This document shows positions 44,676 to 53,029 of a stretch of DNA of 64,000 nt, piece by piece (position 1 is the stretch's first letter; every line of letters starts with the position of its first letter). The stretch lies in contig JADJKO010000002.1 of NCBI GenBank assembly GCA_016705955.1, forward strand, positions 186,001 through 250,000. Direction: 5' to 3'. The notes under the pieces are model-generated. The model was not told where the DNA came from. It searched no databases and saw only the letters and a program-made list of their open reading frames with translations. The translations under genes were made by a program, and so were the position numbers. The DNA is from Flavobacteriales bacterium. GTDB lineage: Bacteria; Bacteroidota; Bacteroidia; Flavobacteriales_F; PHOS-HE28.

Positions 44676-44683
44676 CGAAGGTA
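44676..44683 (-). promoter_or_regulatory. -7-like box upstream of lpdA
   Basis: The minus strand reads TACCTTCG, about 40 bases before the lpdA start, similar to the other -7 boxes in this window. Confidence 0.35.
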
Positions 44684-44727
44684 ACGATCATGGAAAGCCT
44701 GTGGGAAAGTCGGCGGGGGTGGGGGGC

Positions 44728-44757
44728 TTGCACATGTGAAAGCCACCTCTATCTTGG
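44728..44757 (+). promoter_or_regulatory. Full Bacteroidota promoter (TTG - 19 bp - TATCTTGG)
   Basis: TTG at 44728-44730 and TATCTTGG at 44750-44757 are separated by exactly 19 bases, the ideal spacing for sigma-ABfr promoters. The -7 box ends 24 bases before the start of the following membrane-protein gene. This is the best promoter in the window. Confidence 0.65.
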
Positions 44758-44781
44758 TCCCGAACCAAACCTCGATCGAAT

Positions 44782-45303
44782 ATGAGCGAACCTACTACTA
44801 CAACCACTGCTGGCGCACCTGCGCGCCCAACCTTCCTGACGGTGCTGTGCATCCTCAGCTTTGTCGGCTGTGCATGGTATGCCTTCTCCGGTATTTCCGG
44901 CTACTTCACCCTGAAGGCGTTGGCGCCTGCGAGTGGTGCGGTCTCCCAGGAGATCAACAGTGCGATGGACGAAGCCATGGATAGCGAGCAAATGACCGAT
45001 GCGGGCCGCGAGATCGCAGGTGCCCTTGGCGATGCCATGGGAAGCCTGACGGATTTCCACGCTATGGCGAACAGTTCCCTCACACAGGGTCTGTTGTGCA
45101 TCCTGATCGTGGCTGGCGTATGGATGATGTGGAACCTGAAGAAGACCGGTTTCTATATCTACACGGCCGCGCAGCTCGCATACGTCATTGTACCATTCGT
45201 GATGGTAGGTGGCTTGGCGGGTGGCTTCATGGGGATCCTCGGCGCATTCTTCCCGGTGCTCTTCATCATCCTCTACGCGCTCAACTTGAAGCATATGAAA
45301 TAG
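44782..45303 (+). CDS. Multi-pass membrane protein of unknown function (173 aa)
   Basis: A short Thr/Ala-rich N-terminus is followed by about four hydrophobic segments: FLTVLCILSFVGCAWYAFSG, QGLLCILIVAGVWMMWNL, YTAAQLAYVIVPFVMVGGLAG and MGILGAFFPVLFIILYAL. The loop between the first two is acidic (INSAMDEAMDSEQMTDAGRE). The layout resembles a family of small Bacteroidota membrane proteins without assigned function. It has a well-formed promoter and a strong terminator, so it is an independent single-gene unit. The ATG at 44782 is the first after the promoter. Confidence 0.8.
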   Translation: MSEPTTTTTAGAPARPTFLTVLCILSFVGCAWYAFSGISGYFTLKALAPASGAVSQEINSAMDEAMDSEQMTDAGREIAGALGDAMGSLTDFHAMANSSLTQGLLCILIVAGVWMMWNLKKTGFYIYTAAQLAYVIVPFVMVGGLAGGFMGILGAFFPVLFIILYALNLKHMK

Positions 45304-45326
45304 GGCTTCAGAACCCTATTGTTGAG

Positions 45327-45359
45327 GAACCCCGCTTGCAAGAGCGGGGTTCTTCTTTT
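45327..45359 (+). terminator. Intrinsic terminator
   Basis: A 10-bp stem (GAACCCCGCT with AGCGGGGTTC, loop TGCAAG) is followed by TTCTTTT. It ends the membrane-protein gene and lies just before the convergent RidA gene. Confidence 0.88.
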
Positions 45360-45379
45360 CCGGGTGGGTCGAATGGAGA

Positions 45380-45754
45380 TCAACGCATGGCGATCCCGCT
45401 GATCTCCACATTCACGCCACGCGGCAGTCCTTTCACGGCAACGGCTTCCCGTGCCGGTGGCACATCACTGAAGTAGGTGCCGTACACTTCGTTCACCGCA
45501 GCGTAATGCGCCATGTCGCTGAGGAAGATGGTCACCTTCACCAAGTGCTCATAGCCCAGGCCGGCGGCTTTCAGCAGGATGCCGATGTTCTCCATCACGC
45601 GCCTCGTCTCCGTAGTGATATCGCTGGTGTGGAGGTTGCCCTTTTCGTCCAGTGCGATCTGACCGCTGAGGAAGACCATGCCTCCAGAGGCGATGGCGGG
45701 TGTGTAGGGAGCGAGTGGCTTGGCGGCGTCGGGAGGGAAGATGGGTTGTTTCAT
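45380..45754 (-). CDS. ridA: RidA/YjgF-family enamine/imine deaminase
   Basis: A 124-residue protein of the RidA family, which hydrolyses reactive enamine/imine intermediates from PLP enzymes. Typical features are KPLAPYTPAI, GGMVFLSGQIALDEKGNL, RRVMENIGILLKAAG, VKVTIFLSDMAHYAAVNEVYG and PPAREAVAVKGLPRGVNVEISG, with the catalytic Arg in the PPAREAV region. Length is standard. The start codon at 45754 lies at the outer edge of a large inverted repeat that fills the upstream region, so transcription or translation of this gene may be influenced by that structure. Confidence 0.95.
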   Translation of the reverse strand: MKQPIFPPDAAKPLAPYTPAIASGGMVFLSGQIALDEKGNLHTSDITTETRRVMENIGILLKAAGLGYEHLVKVTIFLSDMAHYAAVNEVYGTYFSDVPPAREAVAVKGLPRGVNVEISGIAMR

Positions 45755-45869
45755 GTGGCCATGCATCCATGTGCTCATGTGCTCATGGGTGACAACGAAT
45801 ATGCGAAAGACCGGGATATTGCTCAGATCGCAATATGGCCACATGGACACATGGATCCATGGCCACATG
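45752..45869. repeat. Large imperfect inverted repeat with nested hairpin
   Basis: The left arm 45752-45781 and right arm 45840-45869 are reverse complements at 27 of 30 positions and are built from repeated CATGTG/CCATG words. Between them lies a second exact inverted repeat, ATATTGC (45816-45822) and GCAATAT (45830-45836). The element occupies the divergent gap between ridA and the next gene, and its left arm begins in the ridA start codon. It could form a cruciform or a long RNA hairpin. Its family is unknown to me. Confidence 0.8.
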
Positions 45870-45926
45870 CTTCTTCTTCTGTTCCGAATCCGCAGCTTTG
45901 ACCCTGAACCCAACGGGCCGAACAGC

Positions 45927-46304
45927 ATGGATCTTCGACGACGCCTCACCCTCTATCTCTTCGGCCTCATCATCGGTGGCGGGATCGCCTACTGGACCTA
46001 CGGCGAGCGCTTGACCAACGGGGCTTGGTTGCCTGAGGCGAAGGTGAAGAGCCGCTTGCGGAGCACCCTGCTTGCCACCACGCCTGCTGTTGAAGAACAA
46101 CTCGGAGCGCGATCGCTGGATCTGGCCGCGATCCGCGCGAGTATGGAGGACGCCGATGTGGACTTCGGTGCTTCGCGAAGGACCGATGATAGCCTGATCT
46201 ACTCGGTCACAACCAAGGTGAATGGCACCGAGTTGCACTTGGTCATCGGTGCTCTCCGCGATTTCGACAAGGACACCACGGCCACCCTGCTCGGGTTGCG
46301 TTAG
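45927..46304 (+). CDS. Small membrane-anchored protein, DUF4258-like (125 aa)
   Basis: An N-terminal membrane helix (LTLYLFGLIIGGGIAYWTYG) precedes a soluble domain. The domain ends in paired strands: DVDFGASRRTDDSLIYSVTT, then GTELHLVIGALRDFDKDTTATLLGL. This pattern resembles small Bacteroidota DUF4258-like proteins, in which a conserved 'DVDF-S-S' strand precedes a 'Y-V-G-v-N-G' strand. The assignment is tentative. The ATG at 45927 begins the membrane helix directly; the longer frame crosses the inverted repeat and is not coding. Its 3' end overlaps the convergent next gene by four bases. Confidence 0.6.
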   Translation: MDLRRRLTLYLFGLIIGGGIAYWTYGERLTNGAWLPEAKVKSRLRSTLLATTPAVEEQLGARSLDLAAIRASMEDADVDFGASRRTDDSLIYSVTTKVNGTELHLVIGALRDFDKDTTATLLGLR

Positions 46305-46699
46305 GCCAGGAGCGATCCGCCTGCCTCGTATTCCTTCTGCACTTCCGGGTTCGTAAGGACCACGAAGCTGAAAACGCCCAATGCGGTTCCCAGTGGAAAA
46401 CTGAGGCAACTCAATCCGGCGATGATCAGTGAACCGGTGCGGTTGATCCGCCGAGCGATCCAGCGCCCGCTCAACATCTTCAGGATACCGATGGCCTCGA
46501 TGATCGCGAACAACACCCAACCTATGATCTGCAATGCGCTCCCCACGAACGCAGGCGGTGCGTCGGACCCGCCTTGCACCAGATCGGTATTGAGCATGAT
46601 GCCCATGAGGACGAGGATCAGTATCACCACACCGATCAGGCAGGTGAATGCGCCGTACACATAGTAGAGGATGGAAAGGGTGCCTAGGTTGTGTTTCAT
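46301..46699 (-). CDS. Four-helix membrane protein of unknown function (132 aa)
   Basis: Hydrophobic segments are visible at about residues 8-35 (ILYYVYGAFTCLIGVVILILVLMGIML), 50-72 (VGSALQIIGWVLFAIIEAIGIL) and 85-115 (SLIIAGLSCLSFPLGTALGVFSFVVL). A basic loop RWIARRINRTG lies between the last two. The C-terminal tail (TNPEVQKEYEAGG) ends in the Val-x-x-x-Tyr pattern of small DUF4064/DUF4870-like proteins common in Bacteroidota. No function is known. It is convergent with the previous gene, with a four-base overlap of the coding ends. Confidence 0.7.
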   Translation of the reverse strand: MKHNLGTLSILYYVYGAFTCLIGVVILILVLMGIMLNTDLVQGGSDAPPAFVGSALQIIGWVLFAIIEAIGILKMLSGRWIARRINRTGSLIIAGLSCLSFPLGTALGVFSFVVLTNPEVQKEYEAGGSLLA

Positions 46700-46791
46700 G
46701 ATCGATGGCTATTGACACATCGAACGTAGTGGGCGCGTGATCGTCGGCGAAGCATGATCCCGCCAACGGCATCCGCTCAGGATGGCCGGTA

Positions 46792-47994
46792 CTAGGCGCT
46801 GGCCCTGCGTTTCCGCTCTTCCCGGATCAACCCGAGTTCCCTTCCGGTCTGCCCACGCGCGCTGGTGTTCTCCTCAGCGCGGCGGATGAGGTAGGGGAGC
46901 ACTTCGCGCACCGGGCCGTAGGGCATGTACTTCGCCACGTTGTACCCGGCGGCGGCCATGTTGAAACTGATGTGATCGCTCATGCCGAGTAGTTGCGCGA
47001 ACCAGATGCGGTCGTGATCGCGTGGTAGCTGCCGCTCTTCCATGAGGCGTGCTGCCAACAAGGTGCTCGCTTCATTGTGCGTGCCGGCCATCACCGCGAT
47101 GCGGTCGATATGGTCCAGGCAGAAACGTAAGGCGTCGTCATAATCACGATCGCATGCGGCCTTGTCCGGTTGGATGGGATCCCGGTAGCCCATCTCCTTC
47201 GCGCGCTCACGTTCCTTCTCCATATACGCTCCACGCACCAGTTTCATCCCGACCTGGTACCCGCCGCGTTCCGCCCGCAGGAGGCTTTCGCGCAGGAAGG
47301 CCAGCCGGTCATGGCGGTACAGTTGGATGGTGTTGAAGACGATCGGTCGTTCCGTATTGAACCGCTGCATCATTTCCTCCACCACATCATCGATCGCTTG
47401 CTGCAGCCAACTGTCCTCGGCGTCCACCAAAAGTGGCACGCCAGCCGCGTGGGCAGCCTTCCCCAGGTCGAGCATCCGGTTCCTGGCTCTTTCCCATGAA
47501 GCTTGTTCGTGGGCGTCCAGTAACGCTCCGCTGGAAACGCGCTCCAGCAGATCGGTGGGTGAAATACCTGTGGGTTTGAACACCGCGAAGGGGATCTCCG
47601 GGTGCCCTTTCGCGGCCGCGATGCACCGGAGCAGTTCCTCCTTGGTGTGGTCCAGGGATCCCTCATCGTCCTTGCCTTCCACACTGTAATCGAGGATGGT
47701 CCCCACATGGCTCTTCCCCAGACGCGCGGCCGTCCTCATGCCCTCTTGCACATTCTCCCCGCCGACGAACTGCTGGAAGATGGTGGCCTTGATGAACCAC
47801 TTGATCGGCAGGTGCAGGGCCAACGCCGCACGGGTCAAGGCGCTACCGATGCGCGTGAGGGTGGGGTCACCGATGATGCGGAACAACCAGTAGGCTTTCC
47901 AGAGGTGCCTATCGCTCTTGCCCGCGAAGGCGATGCGCGTATTGCCGAGTTCGGGAAGGGTGGCTTGCGTGGGAGCTGTGACCGGCACTGGCAT
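46792..47994 (-). CDS. Proline dehydrogenase
   Basis: A 400-residue FAD-dependent enzyme that oxidises proline to pyrroline-5-carboxylate, the monofunctional type found in Bacteroidota. The beta/alpha-barrel signatures are FAVFKPTGI, PLLVDAEDSWLQQAIDD, FNTIQLYRHDRLAFL, GMKLVRGAYMEKERERA, CDRDYDDALRFCL, MAGTHNEAS and WFAQLLGMSDHISFNMAAAGYNVAKYMPYGPVREVLPYLIRRAEEN. The last block holds the substrate-binding YxxYGxxxxxxPYLxRRxxEN motif. The start at 47994 (MPVPV) is chosen because sequence upstream belongs to the divergent aroB region. An exact TACTTTTG -7 box lies 45 bases upstream. Confidence 0.96.
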   Translation of the reverse strand: MPVPVTAPTQATLPELGNTRIAFAGKSDRHLWKAYWLFRIIGDPTLTRIGSALTRAALALHLPIKWFIKATIFQQFVGGENVQEGMRTAARLGKSHVGTILDYSVEGKDDEGSLDHTKEELLRCIAAAKGHPEIPFAVFKPTGISPTDLLERVSSGALLDAHEQASWERARNRMLDLGKAAHAAGVPLLVDAEDSWLQQAIDDVVEEMMQRFNTERPIVFNTIQLYRHDRLAFLRESLLRAERGGYQVGMKLVRGAYMEKERERAKEMGYRDPIQPDKAACDRDYDDALRFCLDHIDRIAVMAGTHNEASTLLAARLMEERQLPRDHDRIWFAQLLGMSDHISFNMAAAGYNVAKYMPYGPVREVLPYLIRRAEENTSARGQTGRELGLIREERKRRASA

Positions 47995-48038
47995 GGGTGG
48001 TACGTTCCTTCGTTCCTTTGGCGGAAGTCGAAGGGCCG

Positions 48039-48046
48039 CAAAAGTA
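48039..48046 (-). promoter_or_regulatory. Exact TAnnTTTG -7 box for proline dehydrogenase
   Basis: The minus strand reads TACTTTTG, 45 bases before the proline dehydrogenase start, in the 55-base divergent gap shared with aroB. It overlaps the region just before the aroB ATG, so the two genes may affect each other's expression. Confidence 0.5.
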
Positions 48047-48049
48047 GGA

Positions 48050-49150
48050 ATGACGAACATGCGACAGGAGGATGGAACGATCGATGCCGGCGGACATCCG
48101 GTGGTGATCGGCGCTGGTGCGCTCGGCGCCCTGAACAAGCGGATCGGCCATCTGGATCCATCGGCCTGTTTCATCCTAGGGGACGAGAACACCCTGCACC
48201 ACTGCCTTCCGGAATTACTGGCCATGGTCCCTCGCTTGCGCGATGCCGAGACCATTGGTGTTCCTGCAGGCGAAGCCTCCAAGAGCCTGCCCGTGTGCAG
48301 CGATATCTGGCAGCACCTCACCACTCGCGCCGCTGATCGGAGTTCCATGCTTGTCTGTCTAGGTGGCGGGGTGGTCACGGACCTCGGCGGCTTCATCGCG
48401 GCCACCTACAAGCGGGGCATTCGCTGCATACACGTGCCCACCACGGTCATGGGCATGGTGGATGCCGCGATCGGTGGAAAGACCGGGATCGATGTGGGCG
48501 GGGTGAAGAACATGGTGGGGGTCTTCCATGATCCGGTAAGTGTGCATGTCCATGTGCCGTTCCTGCGCAGCTTGGGCAAACGTGAACTGCTGAACGGCGT
48601 GGCGGAGATGATCAAGCACGGCCTTGTGCGGGATGCGGATCATTACCACGCCTTGCGCGAAGCGCCGCTGCACGATCTGGATGCCTTGATCCCCTTGGTG
48701 GAACGCAGTGCGGCCCTCAAAGCGGATGTGGTCCGTGAGGATCCACGTGAGGCCGGTCCACGCAAGCAGCTCAACTTCGGCCATACCATCGGGCACGGTA
48801 TCGAAGCCTATTCCTGGGAAGGTGGTCGCAGTGCACTGTTGCACGGTGAAGCGGTGGCCGTGGGCATGATCTGCGAAGCGTGGTTGAGCTGGCGCAAGGA
48901 CCTGCTGGATCGCGAGAGCAACGACCTCATCGCGCAACACCTGCTTTCGATGTTCAAGCCCTTCCGGATCCAAGGAGGAGAGGACCATCGGATCATCGAA
49001 CTGATGCGTAACGACAAGAAGAACAACGCCGGGCAATTCCGTTTCGCTCTGCTCACCGGCATCGGTAGTGTGAAGGTGGATGTGCCCATCACCGCCGCGC
49101 AAGTGCAGGAGGCCTTGGAACACTACCGGCTTCTGGTACGCGAGCCATGA
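48050..49150 (+). CDS. aroB: 3-dehydroquinate synthase
   Basis: A 366-residue enzyme of the shikimate pathway, converting DAHP to 3-dehydroquinate with NAD and a metal ion. The NAD-binding GGGVVTDLGGFIAATYKRGI and PTTVMGMVDAAIGGKTGID are clear. So are KNMVGVFHDP, the metal-ligand region ELLNGVAEMIKHG and the two His motifs LNFGHTIGHGIEA and LLHGEAVAVGM. Length matches. ATG at 48050 or 48059 could start translation; the first is taken. It is followed at 20 bases by aroA on the same strand, so the two shikimate steps are co-expressed. Confidence 0.97.
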   Translation: MTNMRQEDGTIDAGGHPVVIGAGALGALNKRIGHLDPSACFILGDENTLHHCLPELLAMVPRLRDAETIGVPAGEASKSLPVCSDIWQHLTTRAADRSSMLVCLGGGVVTDLGGFIAATYKRGIRCIHVPTTVMGMVDAAIGGKTGIDVGGVKNMVGVFHDPVSVHVHVPFLRSLGKRELLNGVAEMIKHGLVRDADHYHALREAPLHDLDALIPLVERSAALKADVVREDPREAGPRKQLNFGHTIGHGIEAYSWEGGRSALLHGEAVAVGMICEAWLSWRKDLLDRESNDLIAQHLLSMFKPFRIQGGEDHRIIELMRNDKKNNAGQFRFALLTGIGSVKVDVPITAAQVQEALEHYRLLVREP

Positions 49151-49169
49151 GGCAAGCACGATCATCACG

Positions 49170-50381
49170 ATGACATCGGTTACCATCACCACACCCAAAG
49201 GCCCGGTCCGCGCCACCATCACCTTGCCGCGCAGCAAGAGTGTGAGCAATCGCGCATTGCTCATGGCCTCGCTTTGCGGAGACCTCGGGTTGGTCTCGAG
49301 CCTTAGCGATGGCGACGACACGCGCGTGATGCACGACCTGCTTCGCGACACGCCCCGGCTGATGGATTGCGGTGCAGGTGGTACCACTTTCCGCTTCCTG
49401 TTGGCGTGGGCTGCGGTGCGGGAAGGGGAGGAGCATCTCCTTACGGGAACGTCGCGTTTGTTGGAACGCCCGCACGGCGATCTGATCAACGCCTTGAAAC
49501 AGGTGGGCGCTGATATCGAGAGGGTCCCCGAAGGCTATCGCGTCCGTGGTCGCAAGCTGAAGGGCGGTGAAGTTCACTTCGCTTCGCCGATCAGCAGTCA
49601 GTATCTCAGTGCCTTGTTGCTTGTGGCACCACGGATGTCCGAAGGCCTTACGCTTCGCTGGACCGGCACGCGCCTCAGCGAGCCTTTCGTACACATGACG
49701 TTGAAGATGCTTGCGCACTTCGGCGTGTTCCCGCGCTTGGAGCTTGACGGTGTGCGCGTGGATCCGTGTGAATACACTCCGGCCCCGATCATCGTTCCTC
49801 CGGATTGGAGCAGCGCGTCGTTCTGGTACGAGATCGTGGCATTGTCGTCCGGCTCGGAGGTGACGCTCACCGGCCTCACCGATGATACCATGCAAGGTGA
49901 TCGCGAAGCGCAGCACCTATGGTCGCCATGGGTGCGCACGGAGTTCACGGGAAAAGGAGCGGTGCTTACGCATCGCGCTGTGGCAGGTGTGTGGGAGGAT
50001 CTTCCCAAAAGCTTGAAGCATGTGCCGGATCTCTTTCAACCCCTCGCGTTCACCCTTGCTGCCAAAGACCAACCGGCGGTCTTCACTGGACTGGACAACC
50101 TACGCGTGAAGGAAACGGATCGGTTGCGCATCGTGGCGGAAGCGATCGAGCACCTCGGCGGGGGCGCTGCATTCGCGGACGGCGCCTTCGCCGTGAAGAA
50201 GGGCATCACGCAACGCGCATCGGCCACCTTCGATCCGGACGTGGATCACCGCATGGCCTTATCTCTGGCGCCGCTGGCTTTGGTGCTCGGCTCTGTCACC
50301 ATCAACGATCCGCAAGTCGTGAACAAGAGCTATCCCGGATATTGGGAGGATCTGCGGAGGGCGGGGTTCGTGGTGGAGTAA
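49170..50381 (+). CDS. aroA: 3-phosphoshikimate 1-carboxyvinyltransferase (EPSP synthase)
   Basis: A 403-residue shikimate-pathway enzyme joining shikimate-3-phosphate and phosphoenolpyruvate. Recognisable elements are LPRSKSVSNRALLMASL (shikimate-3-phosphate site), DCGAGGTTFRFLLAWAA (PEP site), SSQYLSALLLVAP, VPPDWSSASFWYEI and the final LRVKETDRLRIVAEAIEHLGG plus DPDVDHRMALSLAPLAL. At 403 residues it is somewhat shorter than the usual 425-440, a compact form seen in Bacteroidota. The PEP-site motif DCGAGGTTFRF differs from the common LGNAGTAMRPL. The ATG at 49170 matches the conserved N-terminus. It probably shares a transcript with aroB. Confidence 0.95.
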   Translation: MTSVTITTPKGPVRATITLPRSKSVSNRALLMASLCGDLGLVSSLSDGDDTRVMHDLLRDTPRLMDCGAGGTTFRFLLAWAAVREGEEHLLTGTSRLLERPHGDLINALKQVGADIERVPEGYRVRGRKLKGGEVHFASPISSQYLSALLLVAPRMSEGLTLRWTGTRLSEPFVHMTLKMLAHFGVFPRLELDGVRVDPCEYTPAPIIVPPDWSSASFWYEIVALSSGSEVTLTGLTDDTMQGDREAQHLWSPWVRTEFTGKGAVLTHRAVAGVWEDLPKSLKHVPDLFQPLAFTLAAKDQPAVFTGLDNLRVKETDRLRIVAEAIEHLGGGAAFADGAFAVKKGITQRASATFDPDVDHRMALSLAPLALVLGSVTINDPQVVNKSYPGYWEDLRRAGFVVE

Positions 50382-50383
50382 GC

Positions 50384-51235
50384 CTATTGCACCACCAACG
50401 TGGTGTGTGCGAACGGTATGTTCCGCGAACAAAGCACCACGCCATACAGTCCTGGTGAGAAGGAAGCGTGGATCACCATGTTGTGCTGACGGAAACCCGA
50501 CGACGGCACGCGGCCGGTTGCATCCATGATGGCCGCGCCTGGATCATCATCCCATTCAAATTTGAACGGACCATCAGTCGGGTTGGGGAAGGCCTTGAAT
50601 GTATTCGTTCGGTCGAATTCGGCCAAGCCATAGTGAATGTCGCATTCACCAATGAAGCCCTCGAAAGCGGTCGTGTCATTCAAGGTCATAGCCAAGTACG
50701 TCTTGTCGTCCACGTAATTCCATCTTGGGACCAAGCCGGAGGCACTACCCACTCCTTCAATGATCAATTCGGGTTCACCGCTTGTATGGAGACGCCCAAC
50801 GACGATGGTAACCGAGGGTAGAAGAACACTGCAATTTGAGAACAATTGCCCGTACGGGCAGTGGAACTGCACGCAACGACCGTCGCCGACCCCTGCGGAA
50901 AAGTCGAAGAGCAATTCCTCGTTCGAAAGCAACGGCGGAAGGACTCGAACCCTTGCGGTCGGATGGCCACGGATCCCGCGTAACCATCCGGAGTGAACCA
51001 ACAACCCCACACATCCAAGTTCTTCTGGACCTTTCGATAGGCTGCAGTCGAAACCGGTTCCGGTCAGGCGGTATCGGATGACCGAACTGTGAACATTCGA
51101 CCAAGCGCAATCACTGGAGCCATGTGTAACTGTCCATACCGCATTGGAATCCGGAAACGCATGGTAGGTCTGCGCTTCAGTATTGCACGCGATCACAATG
51201 AGTGAACCGAAGCCAATGACCCTTGTGACATTCAT
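50384..51235 (-). CDS. Secreted protein with T9SS sorting domain (283 aa)
   Basis: A signal peptide (VIGFGSLIVIACNTEA) is followed by a Cys-containing beta-rich region. It begins YHAFPDSNAVWTVTHGSSDC, an opening typical of T9SS proteins with an N-terminal 'F P x x N A x W' motif, and continues with EGFIGECDIHYGLAEFDR. The C-terminal sorting domain is FKAFPNPTDGPFKFEW ... ATGRVPSSGF ... FSPGLYGVVL. No enzymatic domain is recognised. It is convergent with aroA, the stops being 2 bases apart, and divergent from fhs. A TACCTTGG -7-like box lies 26 bases upstream. Confidence 0.85.
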   Translation of the reverse strand: MNVTRVIGFGSLIVIACNTEAQTYHAFPDSNAVWTVTHGSSDCAWSNVHSSVIRYRLTGTGFDCSLSKGPEELGCVGLLVHSGWLRGIRGHPTARVRVLPPLLSNEELLFDFSAGVGDGRCVQFHCPYGQLFSNCSVLLPSVTIVVGRLHTSGEPELIIEGVGSASGLVPRWNYVDDKTYLAMTLNDTTAFEGFIGECDIHYGLAEFDRTNTFKAFPNPTDGPFKFEWDDDPGAAIMDATGRVPSSGFRQHNMVIHASFSPGLYGVVLCSRNIPFAHTTLVVQ

Positions 51236-51260
51236 TCCTTGTGCGTGATCGGGAGTGCAT

Positions 51261-51268
51261 CCAAGGTA
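51261..51268 (-). promoter_or_regulatory. -7-like box for T9SS gene at 51235
   Basis: The minus strand reads TACCTTGG, 26 bases before the start codon, in the 89-base gap divergent to fhs. Confidence 0.4.
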
Positions 51269-51324
51269 GGATGTTCCATATACATTGCGCCATTACGATC
51301 CAGTTAGCGAAACCGATCCATCAC

Positions 51325-53001
51325 ATGTCCTTCCCTTCCGACCTAGAGATCGCGCAGAAAGCGCAGTTGCAACCCATTTCCAACATCGCGAAGAAGCTCG
51401 GTATCGATCCCGAGGTGATCGAACCCTATGGCCGCACCAAAGCGAAGCTGCCGCTGGACCTCATCGATGAGGCGCGCATTGCGAAGAGCAAGTTGATCCT
51501 GGTCACGGCGGTTTCGCCAACGCCGGCCGGGGAAGGCAAGACCACCACCAGCATCGGCTTACATGAAGGCCTGAGCAAGCTCGGGAAGAAAGGCGTGGTG
51601 GTGCTGCGTGAGCCCTCGCTCGGTCCGGTCTTCGGGATGAAAGGCGGTGCGGCTGGCGGCGGCTATGCGCAAGTGGTGCCGATGGAGGACATCAACCTGC
51701 ACTTCACCGGCGACTTCTCCGCGATCGAAAAGGCGAACAACCTGCTCGCGGCGCTCATCGACAACAACCTGCAGAACCGCAAGCACACGCTGAATATCGA
51801 TCCGCGCACCATCTCCTGGAAGCGCGTGATGGACATGAACGACCGCGCGTTGCGCAGCATCACCATCGGTCTGGGTGGCACGGGTAACGGCGTTCCACGT
51901 CAGGACGGATTCAACATCACACCGGCCAGTGAGGTAATGGCGATCCTCTGTCTCGCCACGAGTTTCGATGATCTGAAGACACGCCTCGGTAACATCTACG
52001 TGGGTCAGCGTTGGGACCGCACGCCGGTGTACGCGCGCGACCTGAAGGCCGAAGGCGCCATGGCCATCCTGCTTAAGGATGCCATCAAGCCGAACCTCGT
52101 GCAAACGCTCGAAGGCAATCCGGCGATCCTGCACGGCGGTCCATTCGCGAACATCGCGCAAGGGGTGAACAGTGTGCTCGCGACGAAGATGGGTTTGAGC
52201 CTCGGTGATTACGTGGTGACGGAGGCAGGCTTCGGGGCGGATCTCGGCGCGGAGAAATTCTTCGACATCAAGTGTCGCGCTGCGGGGCTGATGCCGAGCG
52301 CGGCGGTGATCGTTGCCACGGTGCGTGCGCTGCGTTATCACGGTGGCGTGGATGTGAAGGAGGTGAACACCGCAGCTCCTGATAAGTTGAAGGTCGGACT
52401 TGCGAATCTCGGTCAGCACATCGAGAACATCGCCAAGTTCGGTGTACAAGCCGTGGTGGCGATCAACCACTTCCCTACGGATACGCAGGAGGAGATCGAC
52501 ATGATCAAAGCGTACTGCAAGGAGCGCGGCGCGGAAGCGGTGCTCGCGCAAGGCTTCGCTAAGGGAGGCGACGGGATGACCGAACTCGCGGAAGCAGTGA
52601 TGCGCGTGGCCGAAGGTGGAGCGAGCAAGTTCAAACTGCTGTACGATACCGCAGCGCCGATCAAGGAGAAGCTCGCCACCATCGCCAAGGAGATCTACCG
52701 CGCCGATGGCGTGGACTACAGCGCGGATGCGGAACTCGCTTTGAAGCGCATCACCAAGCTCGGCATGGACAACGCGATGATCTGCATGGCGAAGACGCAA
52801 TACAGCTTCAGCGATGACAAGGCGTTGCGCGCCGCGCCCACCGGCTTCCGGATCACGGTACGCGACATCGAGATCGCAGCTGGTGCGGGATTCGTTGTAC
52901 CCATCTGTGGCGAGATCATGCGCATGCCTGGCCTACCCGAAGTGCCCGCCTCCGAAGGGATGGACATCGATGCGAACGGGGTGATCAGCGGGTTGAGCTA
53001 G
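51325..53001 (+). CDS. fhs: Formate--tetrahydrofolate ligase
   Basis: A 558-residue enzyme making 10-formyl-tetrahydrofolate from formate, ATP and THF for one-carbon metabolism. The signature N-terminus SDLEIAQKAQLQPISNIAKKLGI and the P-loop SPTPAGEGKTTTSIGL are clear. Other family blocks are REPSLGPVFGMKGGAAGGGYAQVVPMEDINLHFTGD, GGPFANIAQGVNS, YVVTEAGFGADLGAEKFFDIKCR and the C-terminal VPICGEIMRMPGLPEVPAS. Length matches the family. The ATG at 51325 gives the conserved start; the longer frame has no conserved residues. It stands alone as a single gene. Confidence 0.97.
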   Translation: MSFPSDLEIAQKAQLQPISNIAKKLGIDPEVIEPYGRTKAKLPLDLIDEARIAKSKLILVTAVSPTPAGEGKTTTSIGLHEGLSKLGKKGVVVLREPSLGPVFGMKGGAAGGGYAQVVPMEDINLHFTGDFSAIEKANNLLAALIDNNLQNRKHTLNIDPRTISWKRVMDMNDRALRSITIGLGGTGNGVPRQDGFNITPASEVMAILCLATSFDDLKTRLGNIYVGQRWDRTPVYARDLKAEGAMAILLKDAIKPNLVQTLEGNPAILHGGPFANIAQGVNSVLATKMGLSLGDYVVTEAGFGADLGAEKFFDIKCRAAGLMPSAAVIVATVRALRYHGGVDVKEVNTAAPDKLKVGLANLGQHIENIAKFGVQAVVAINHFPTDTQEEIDMIKAYCKERGAEAVLAQGFAKGGDGMTELAEAVMRVAEGGASKFKLLYDTAAPIKEKLATIAKEIYRADGVDYSADAELALKRITKLGMDNAMICMAKTQYSFSDDKALRAAPTGFRITVRDIEIAAGAGFVVPICGEIMRMPGLPEVPASEGMDIDANGVISGLS

Positions 53002-53029
53002 GGCCGGAACGTTCGGCAGGATCCGTTCC

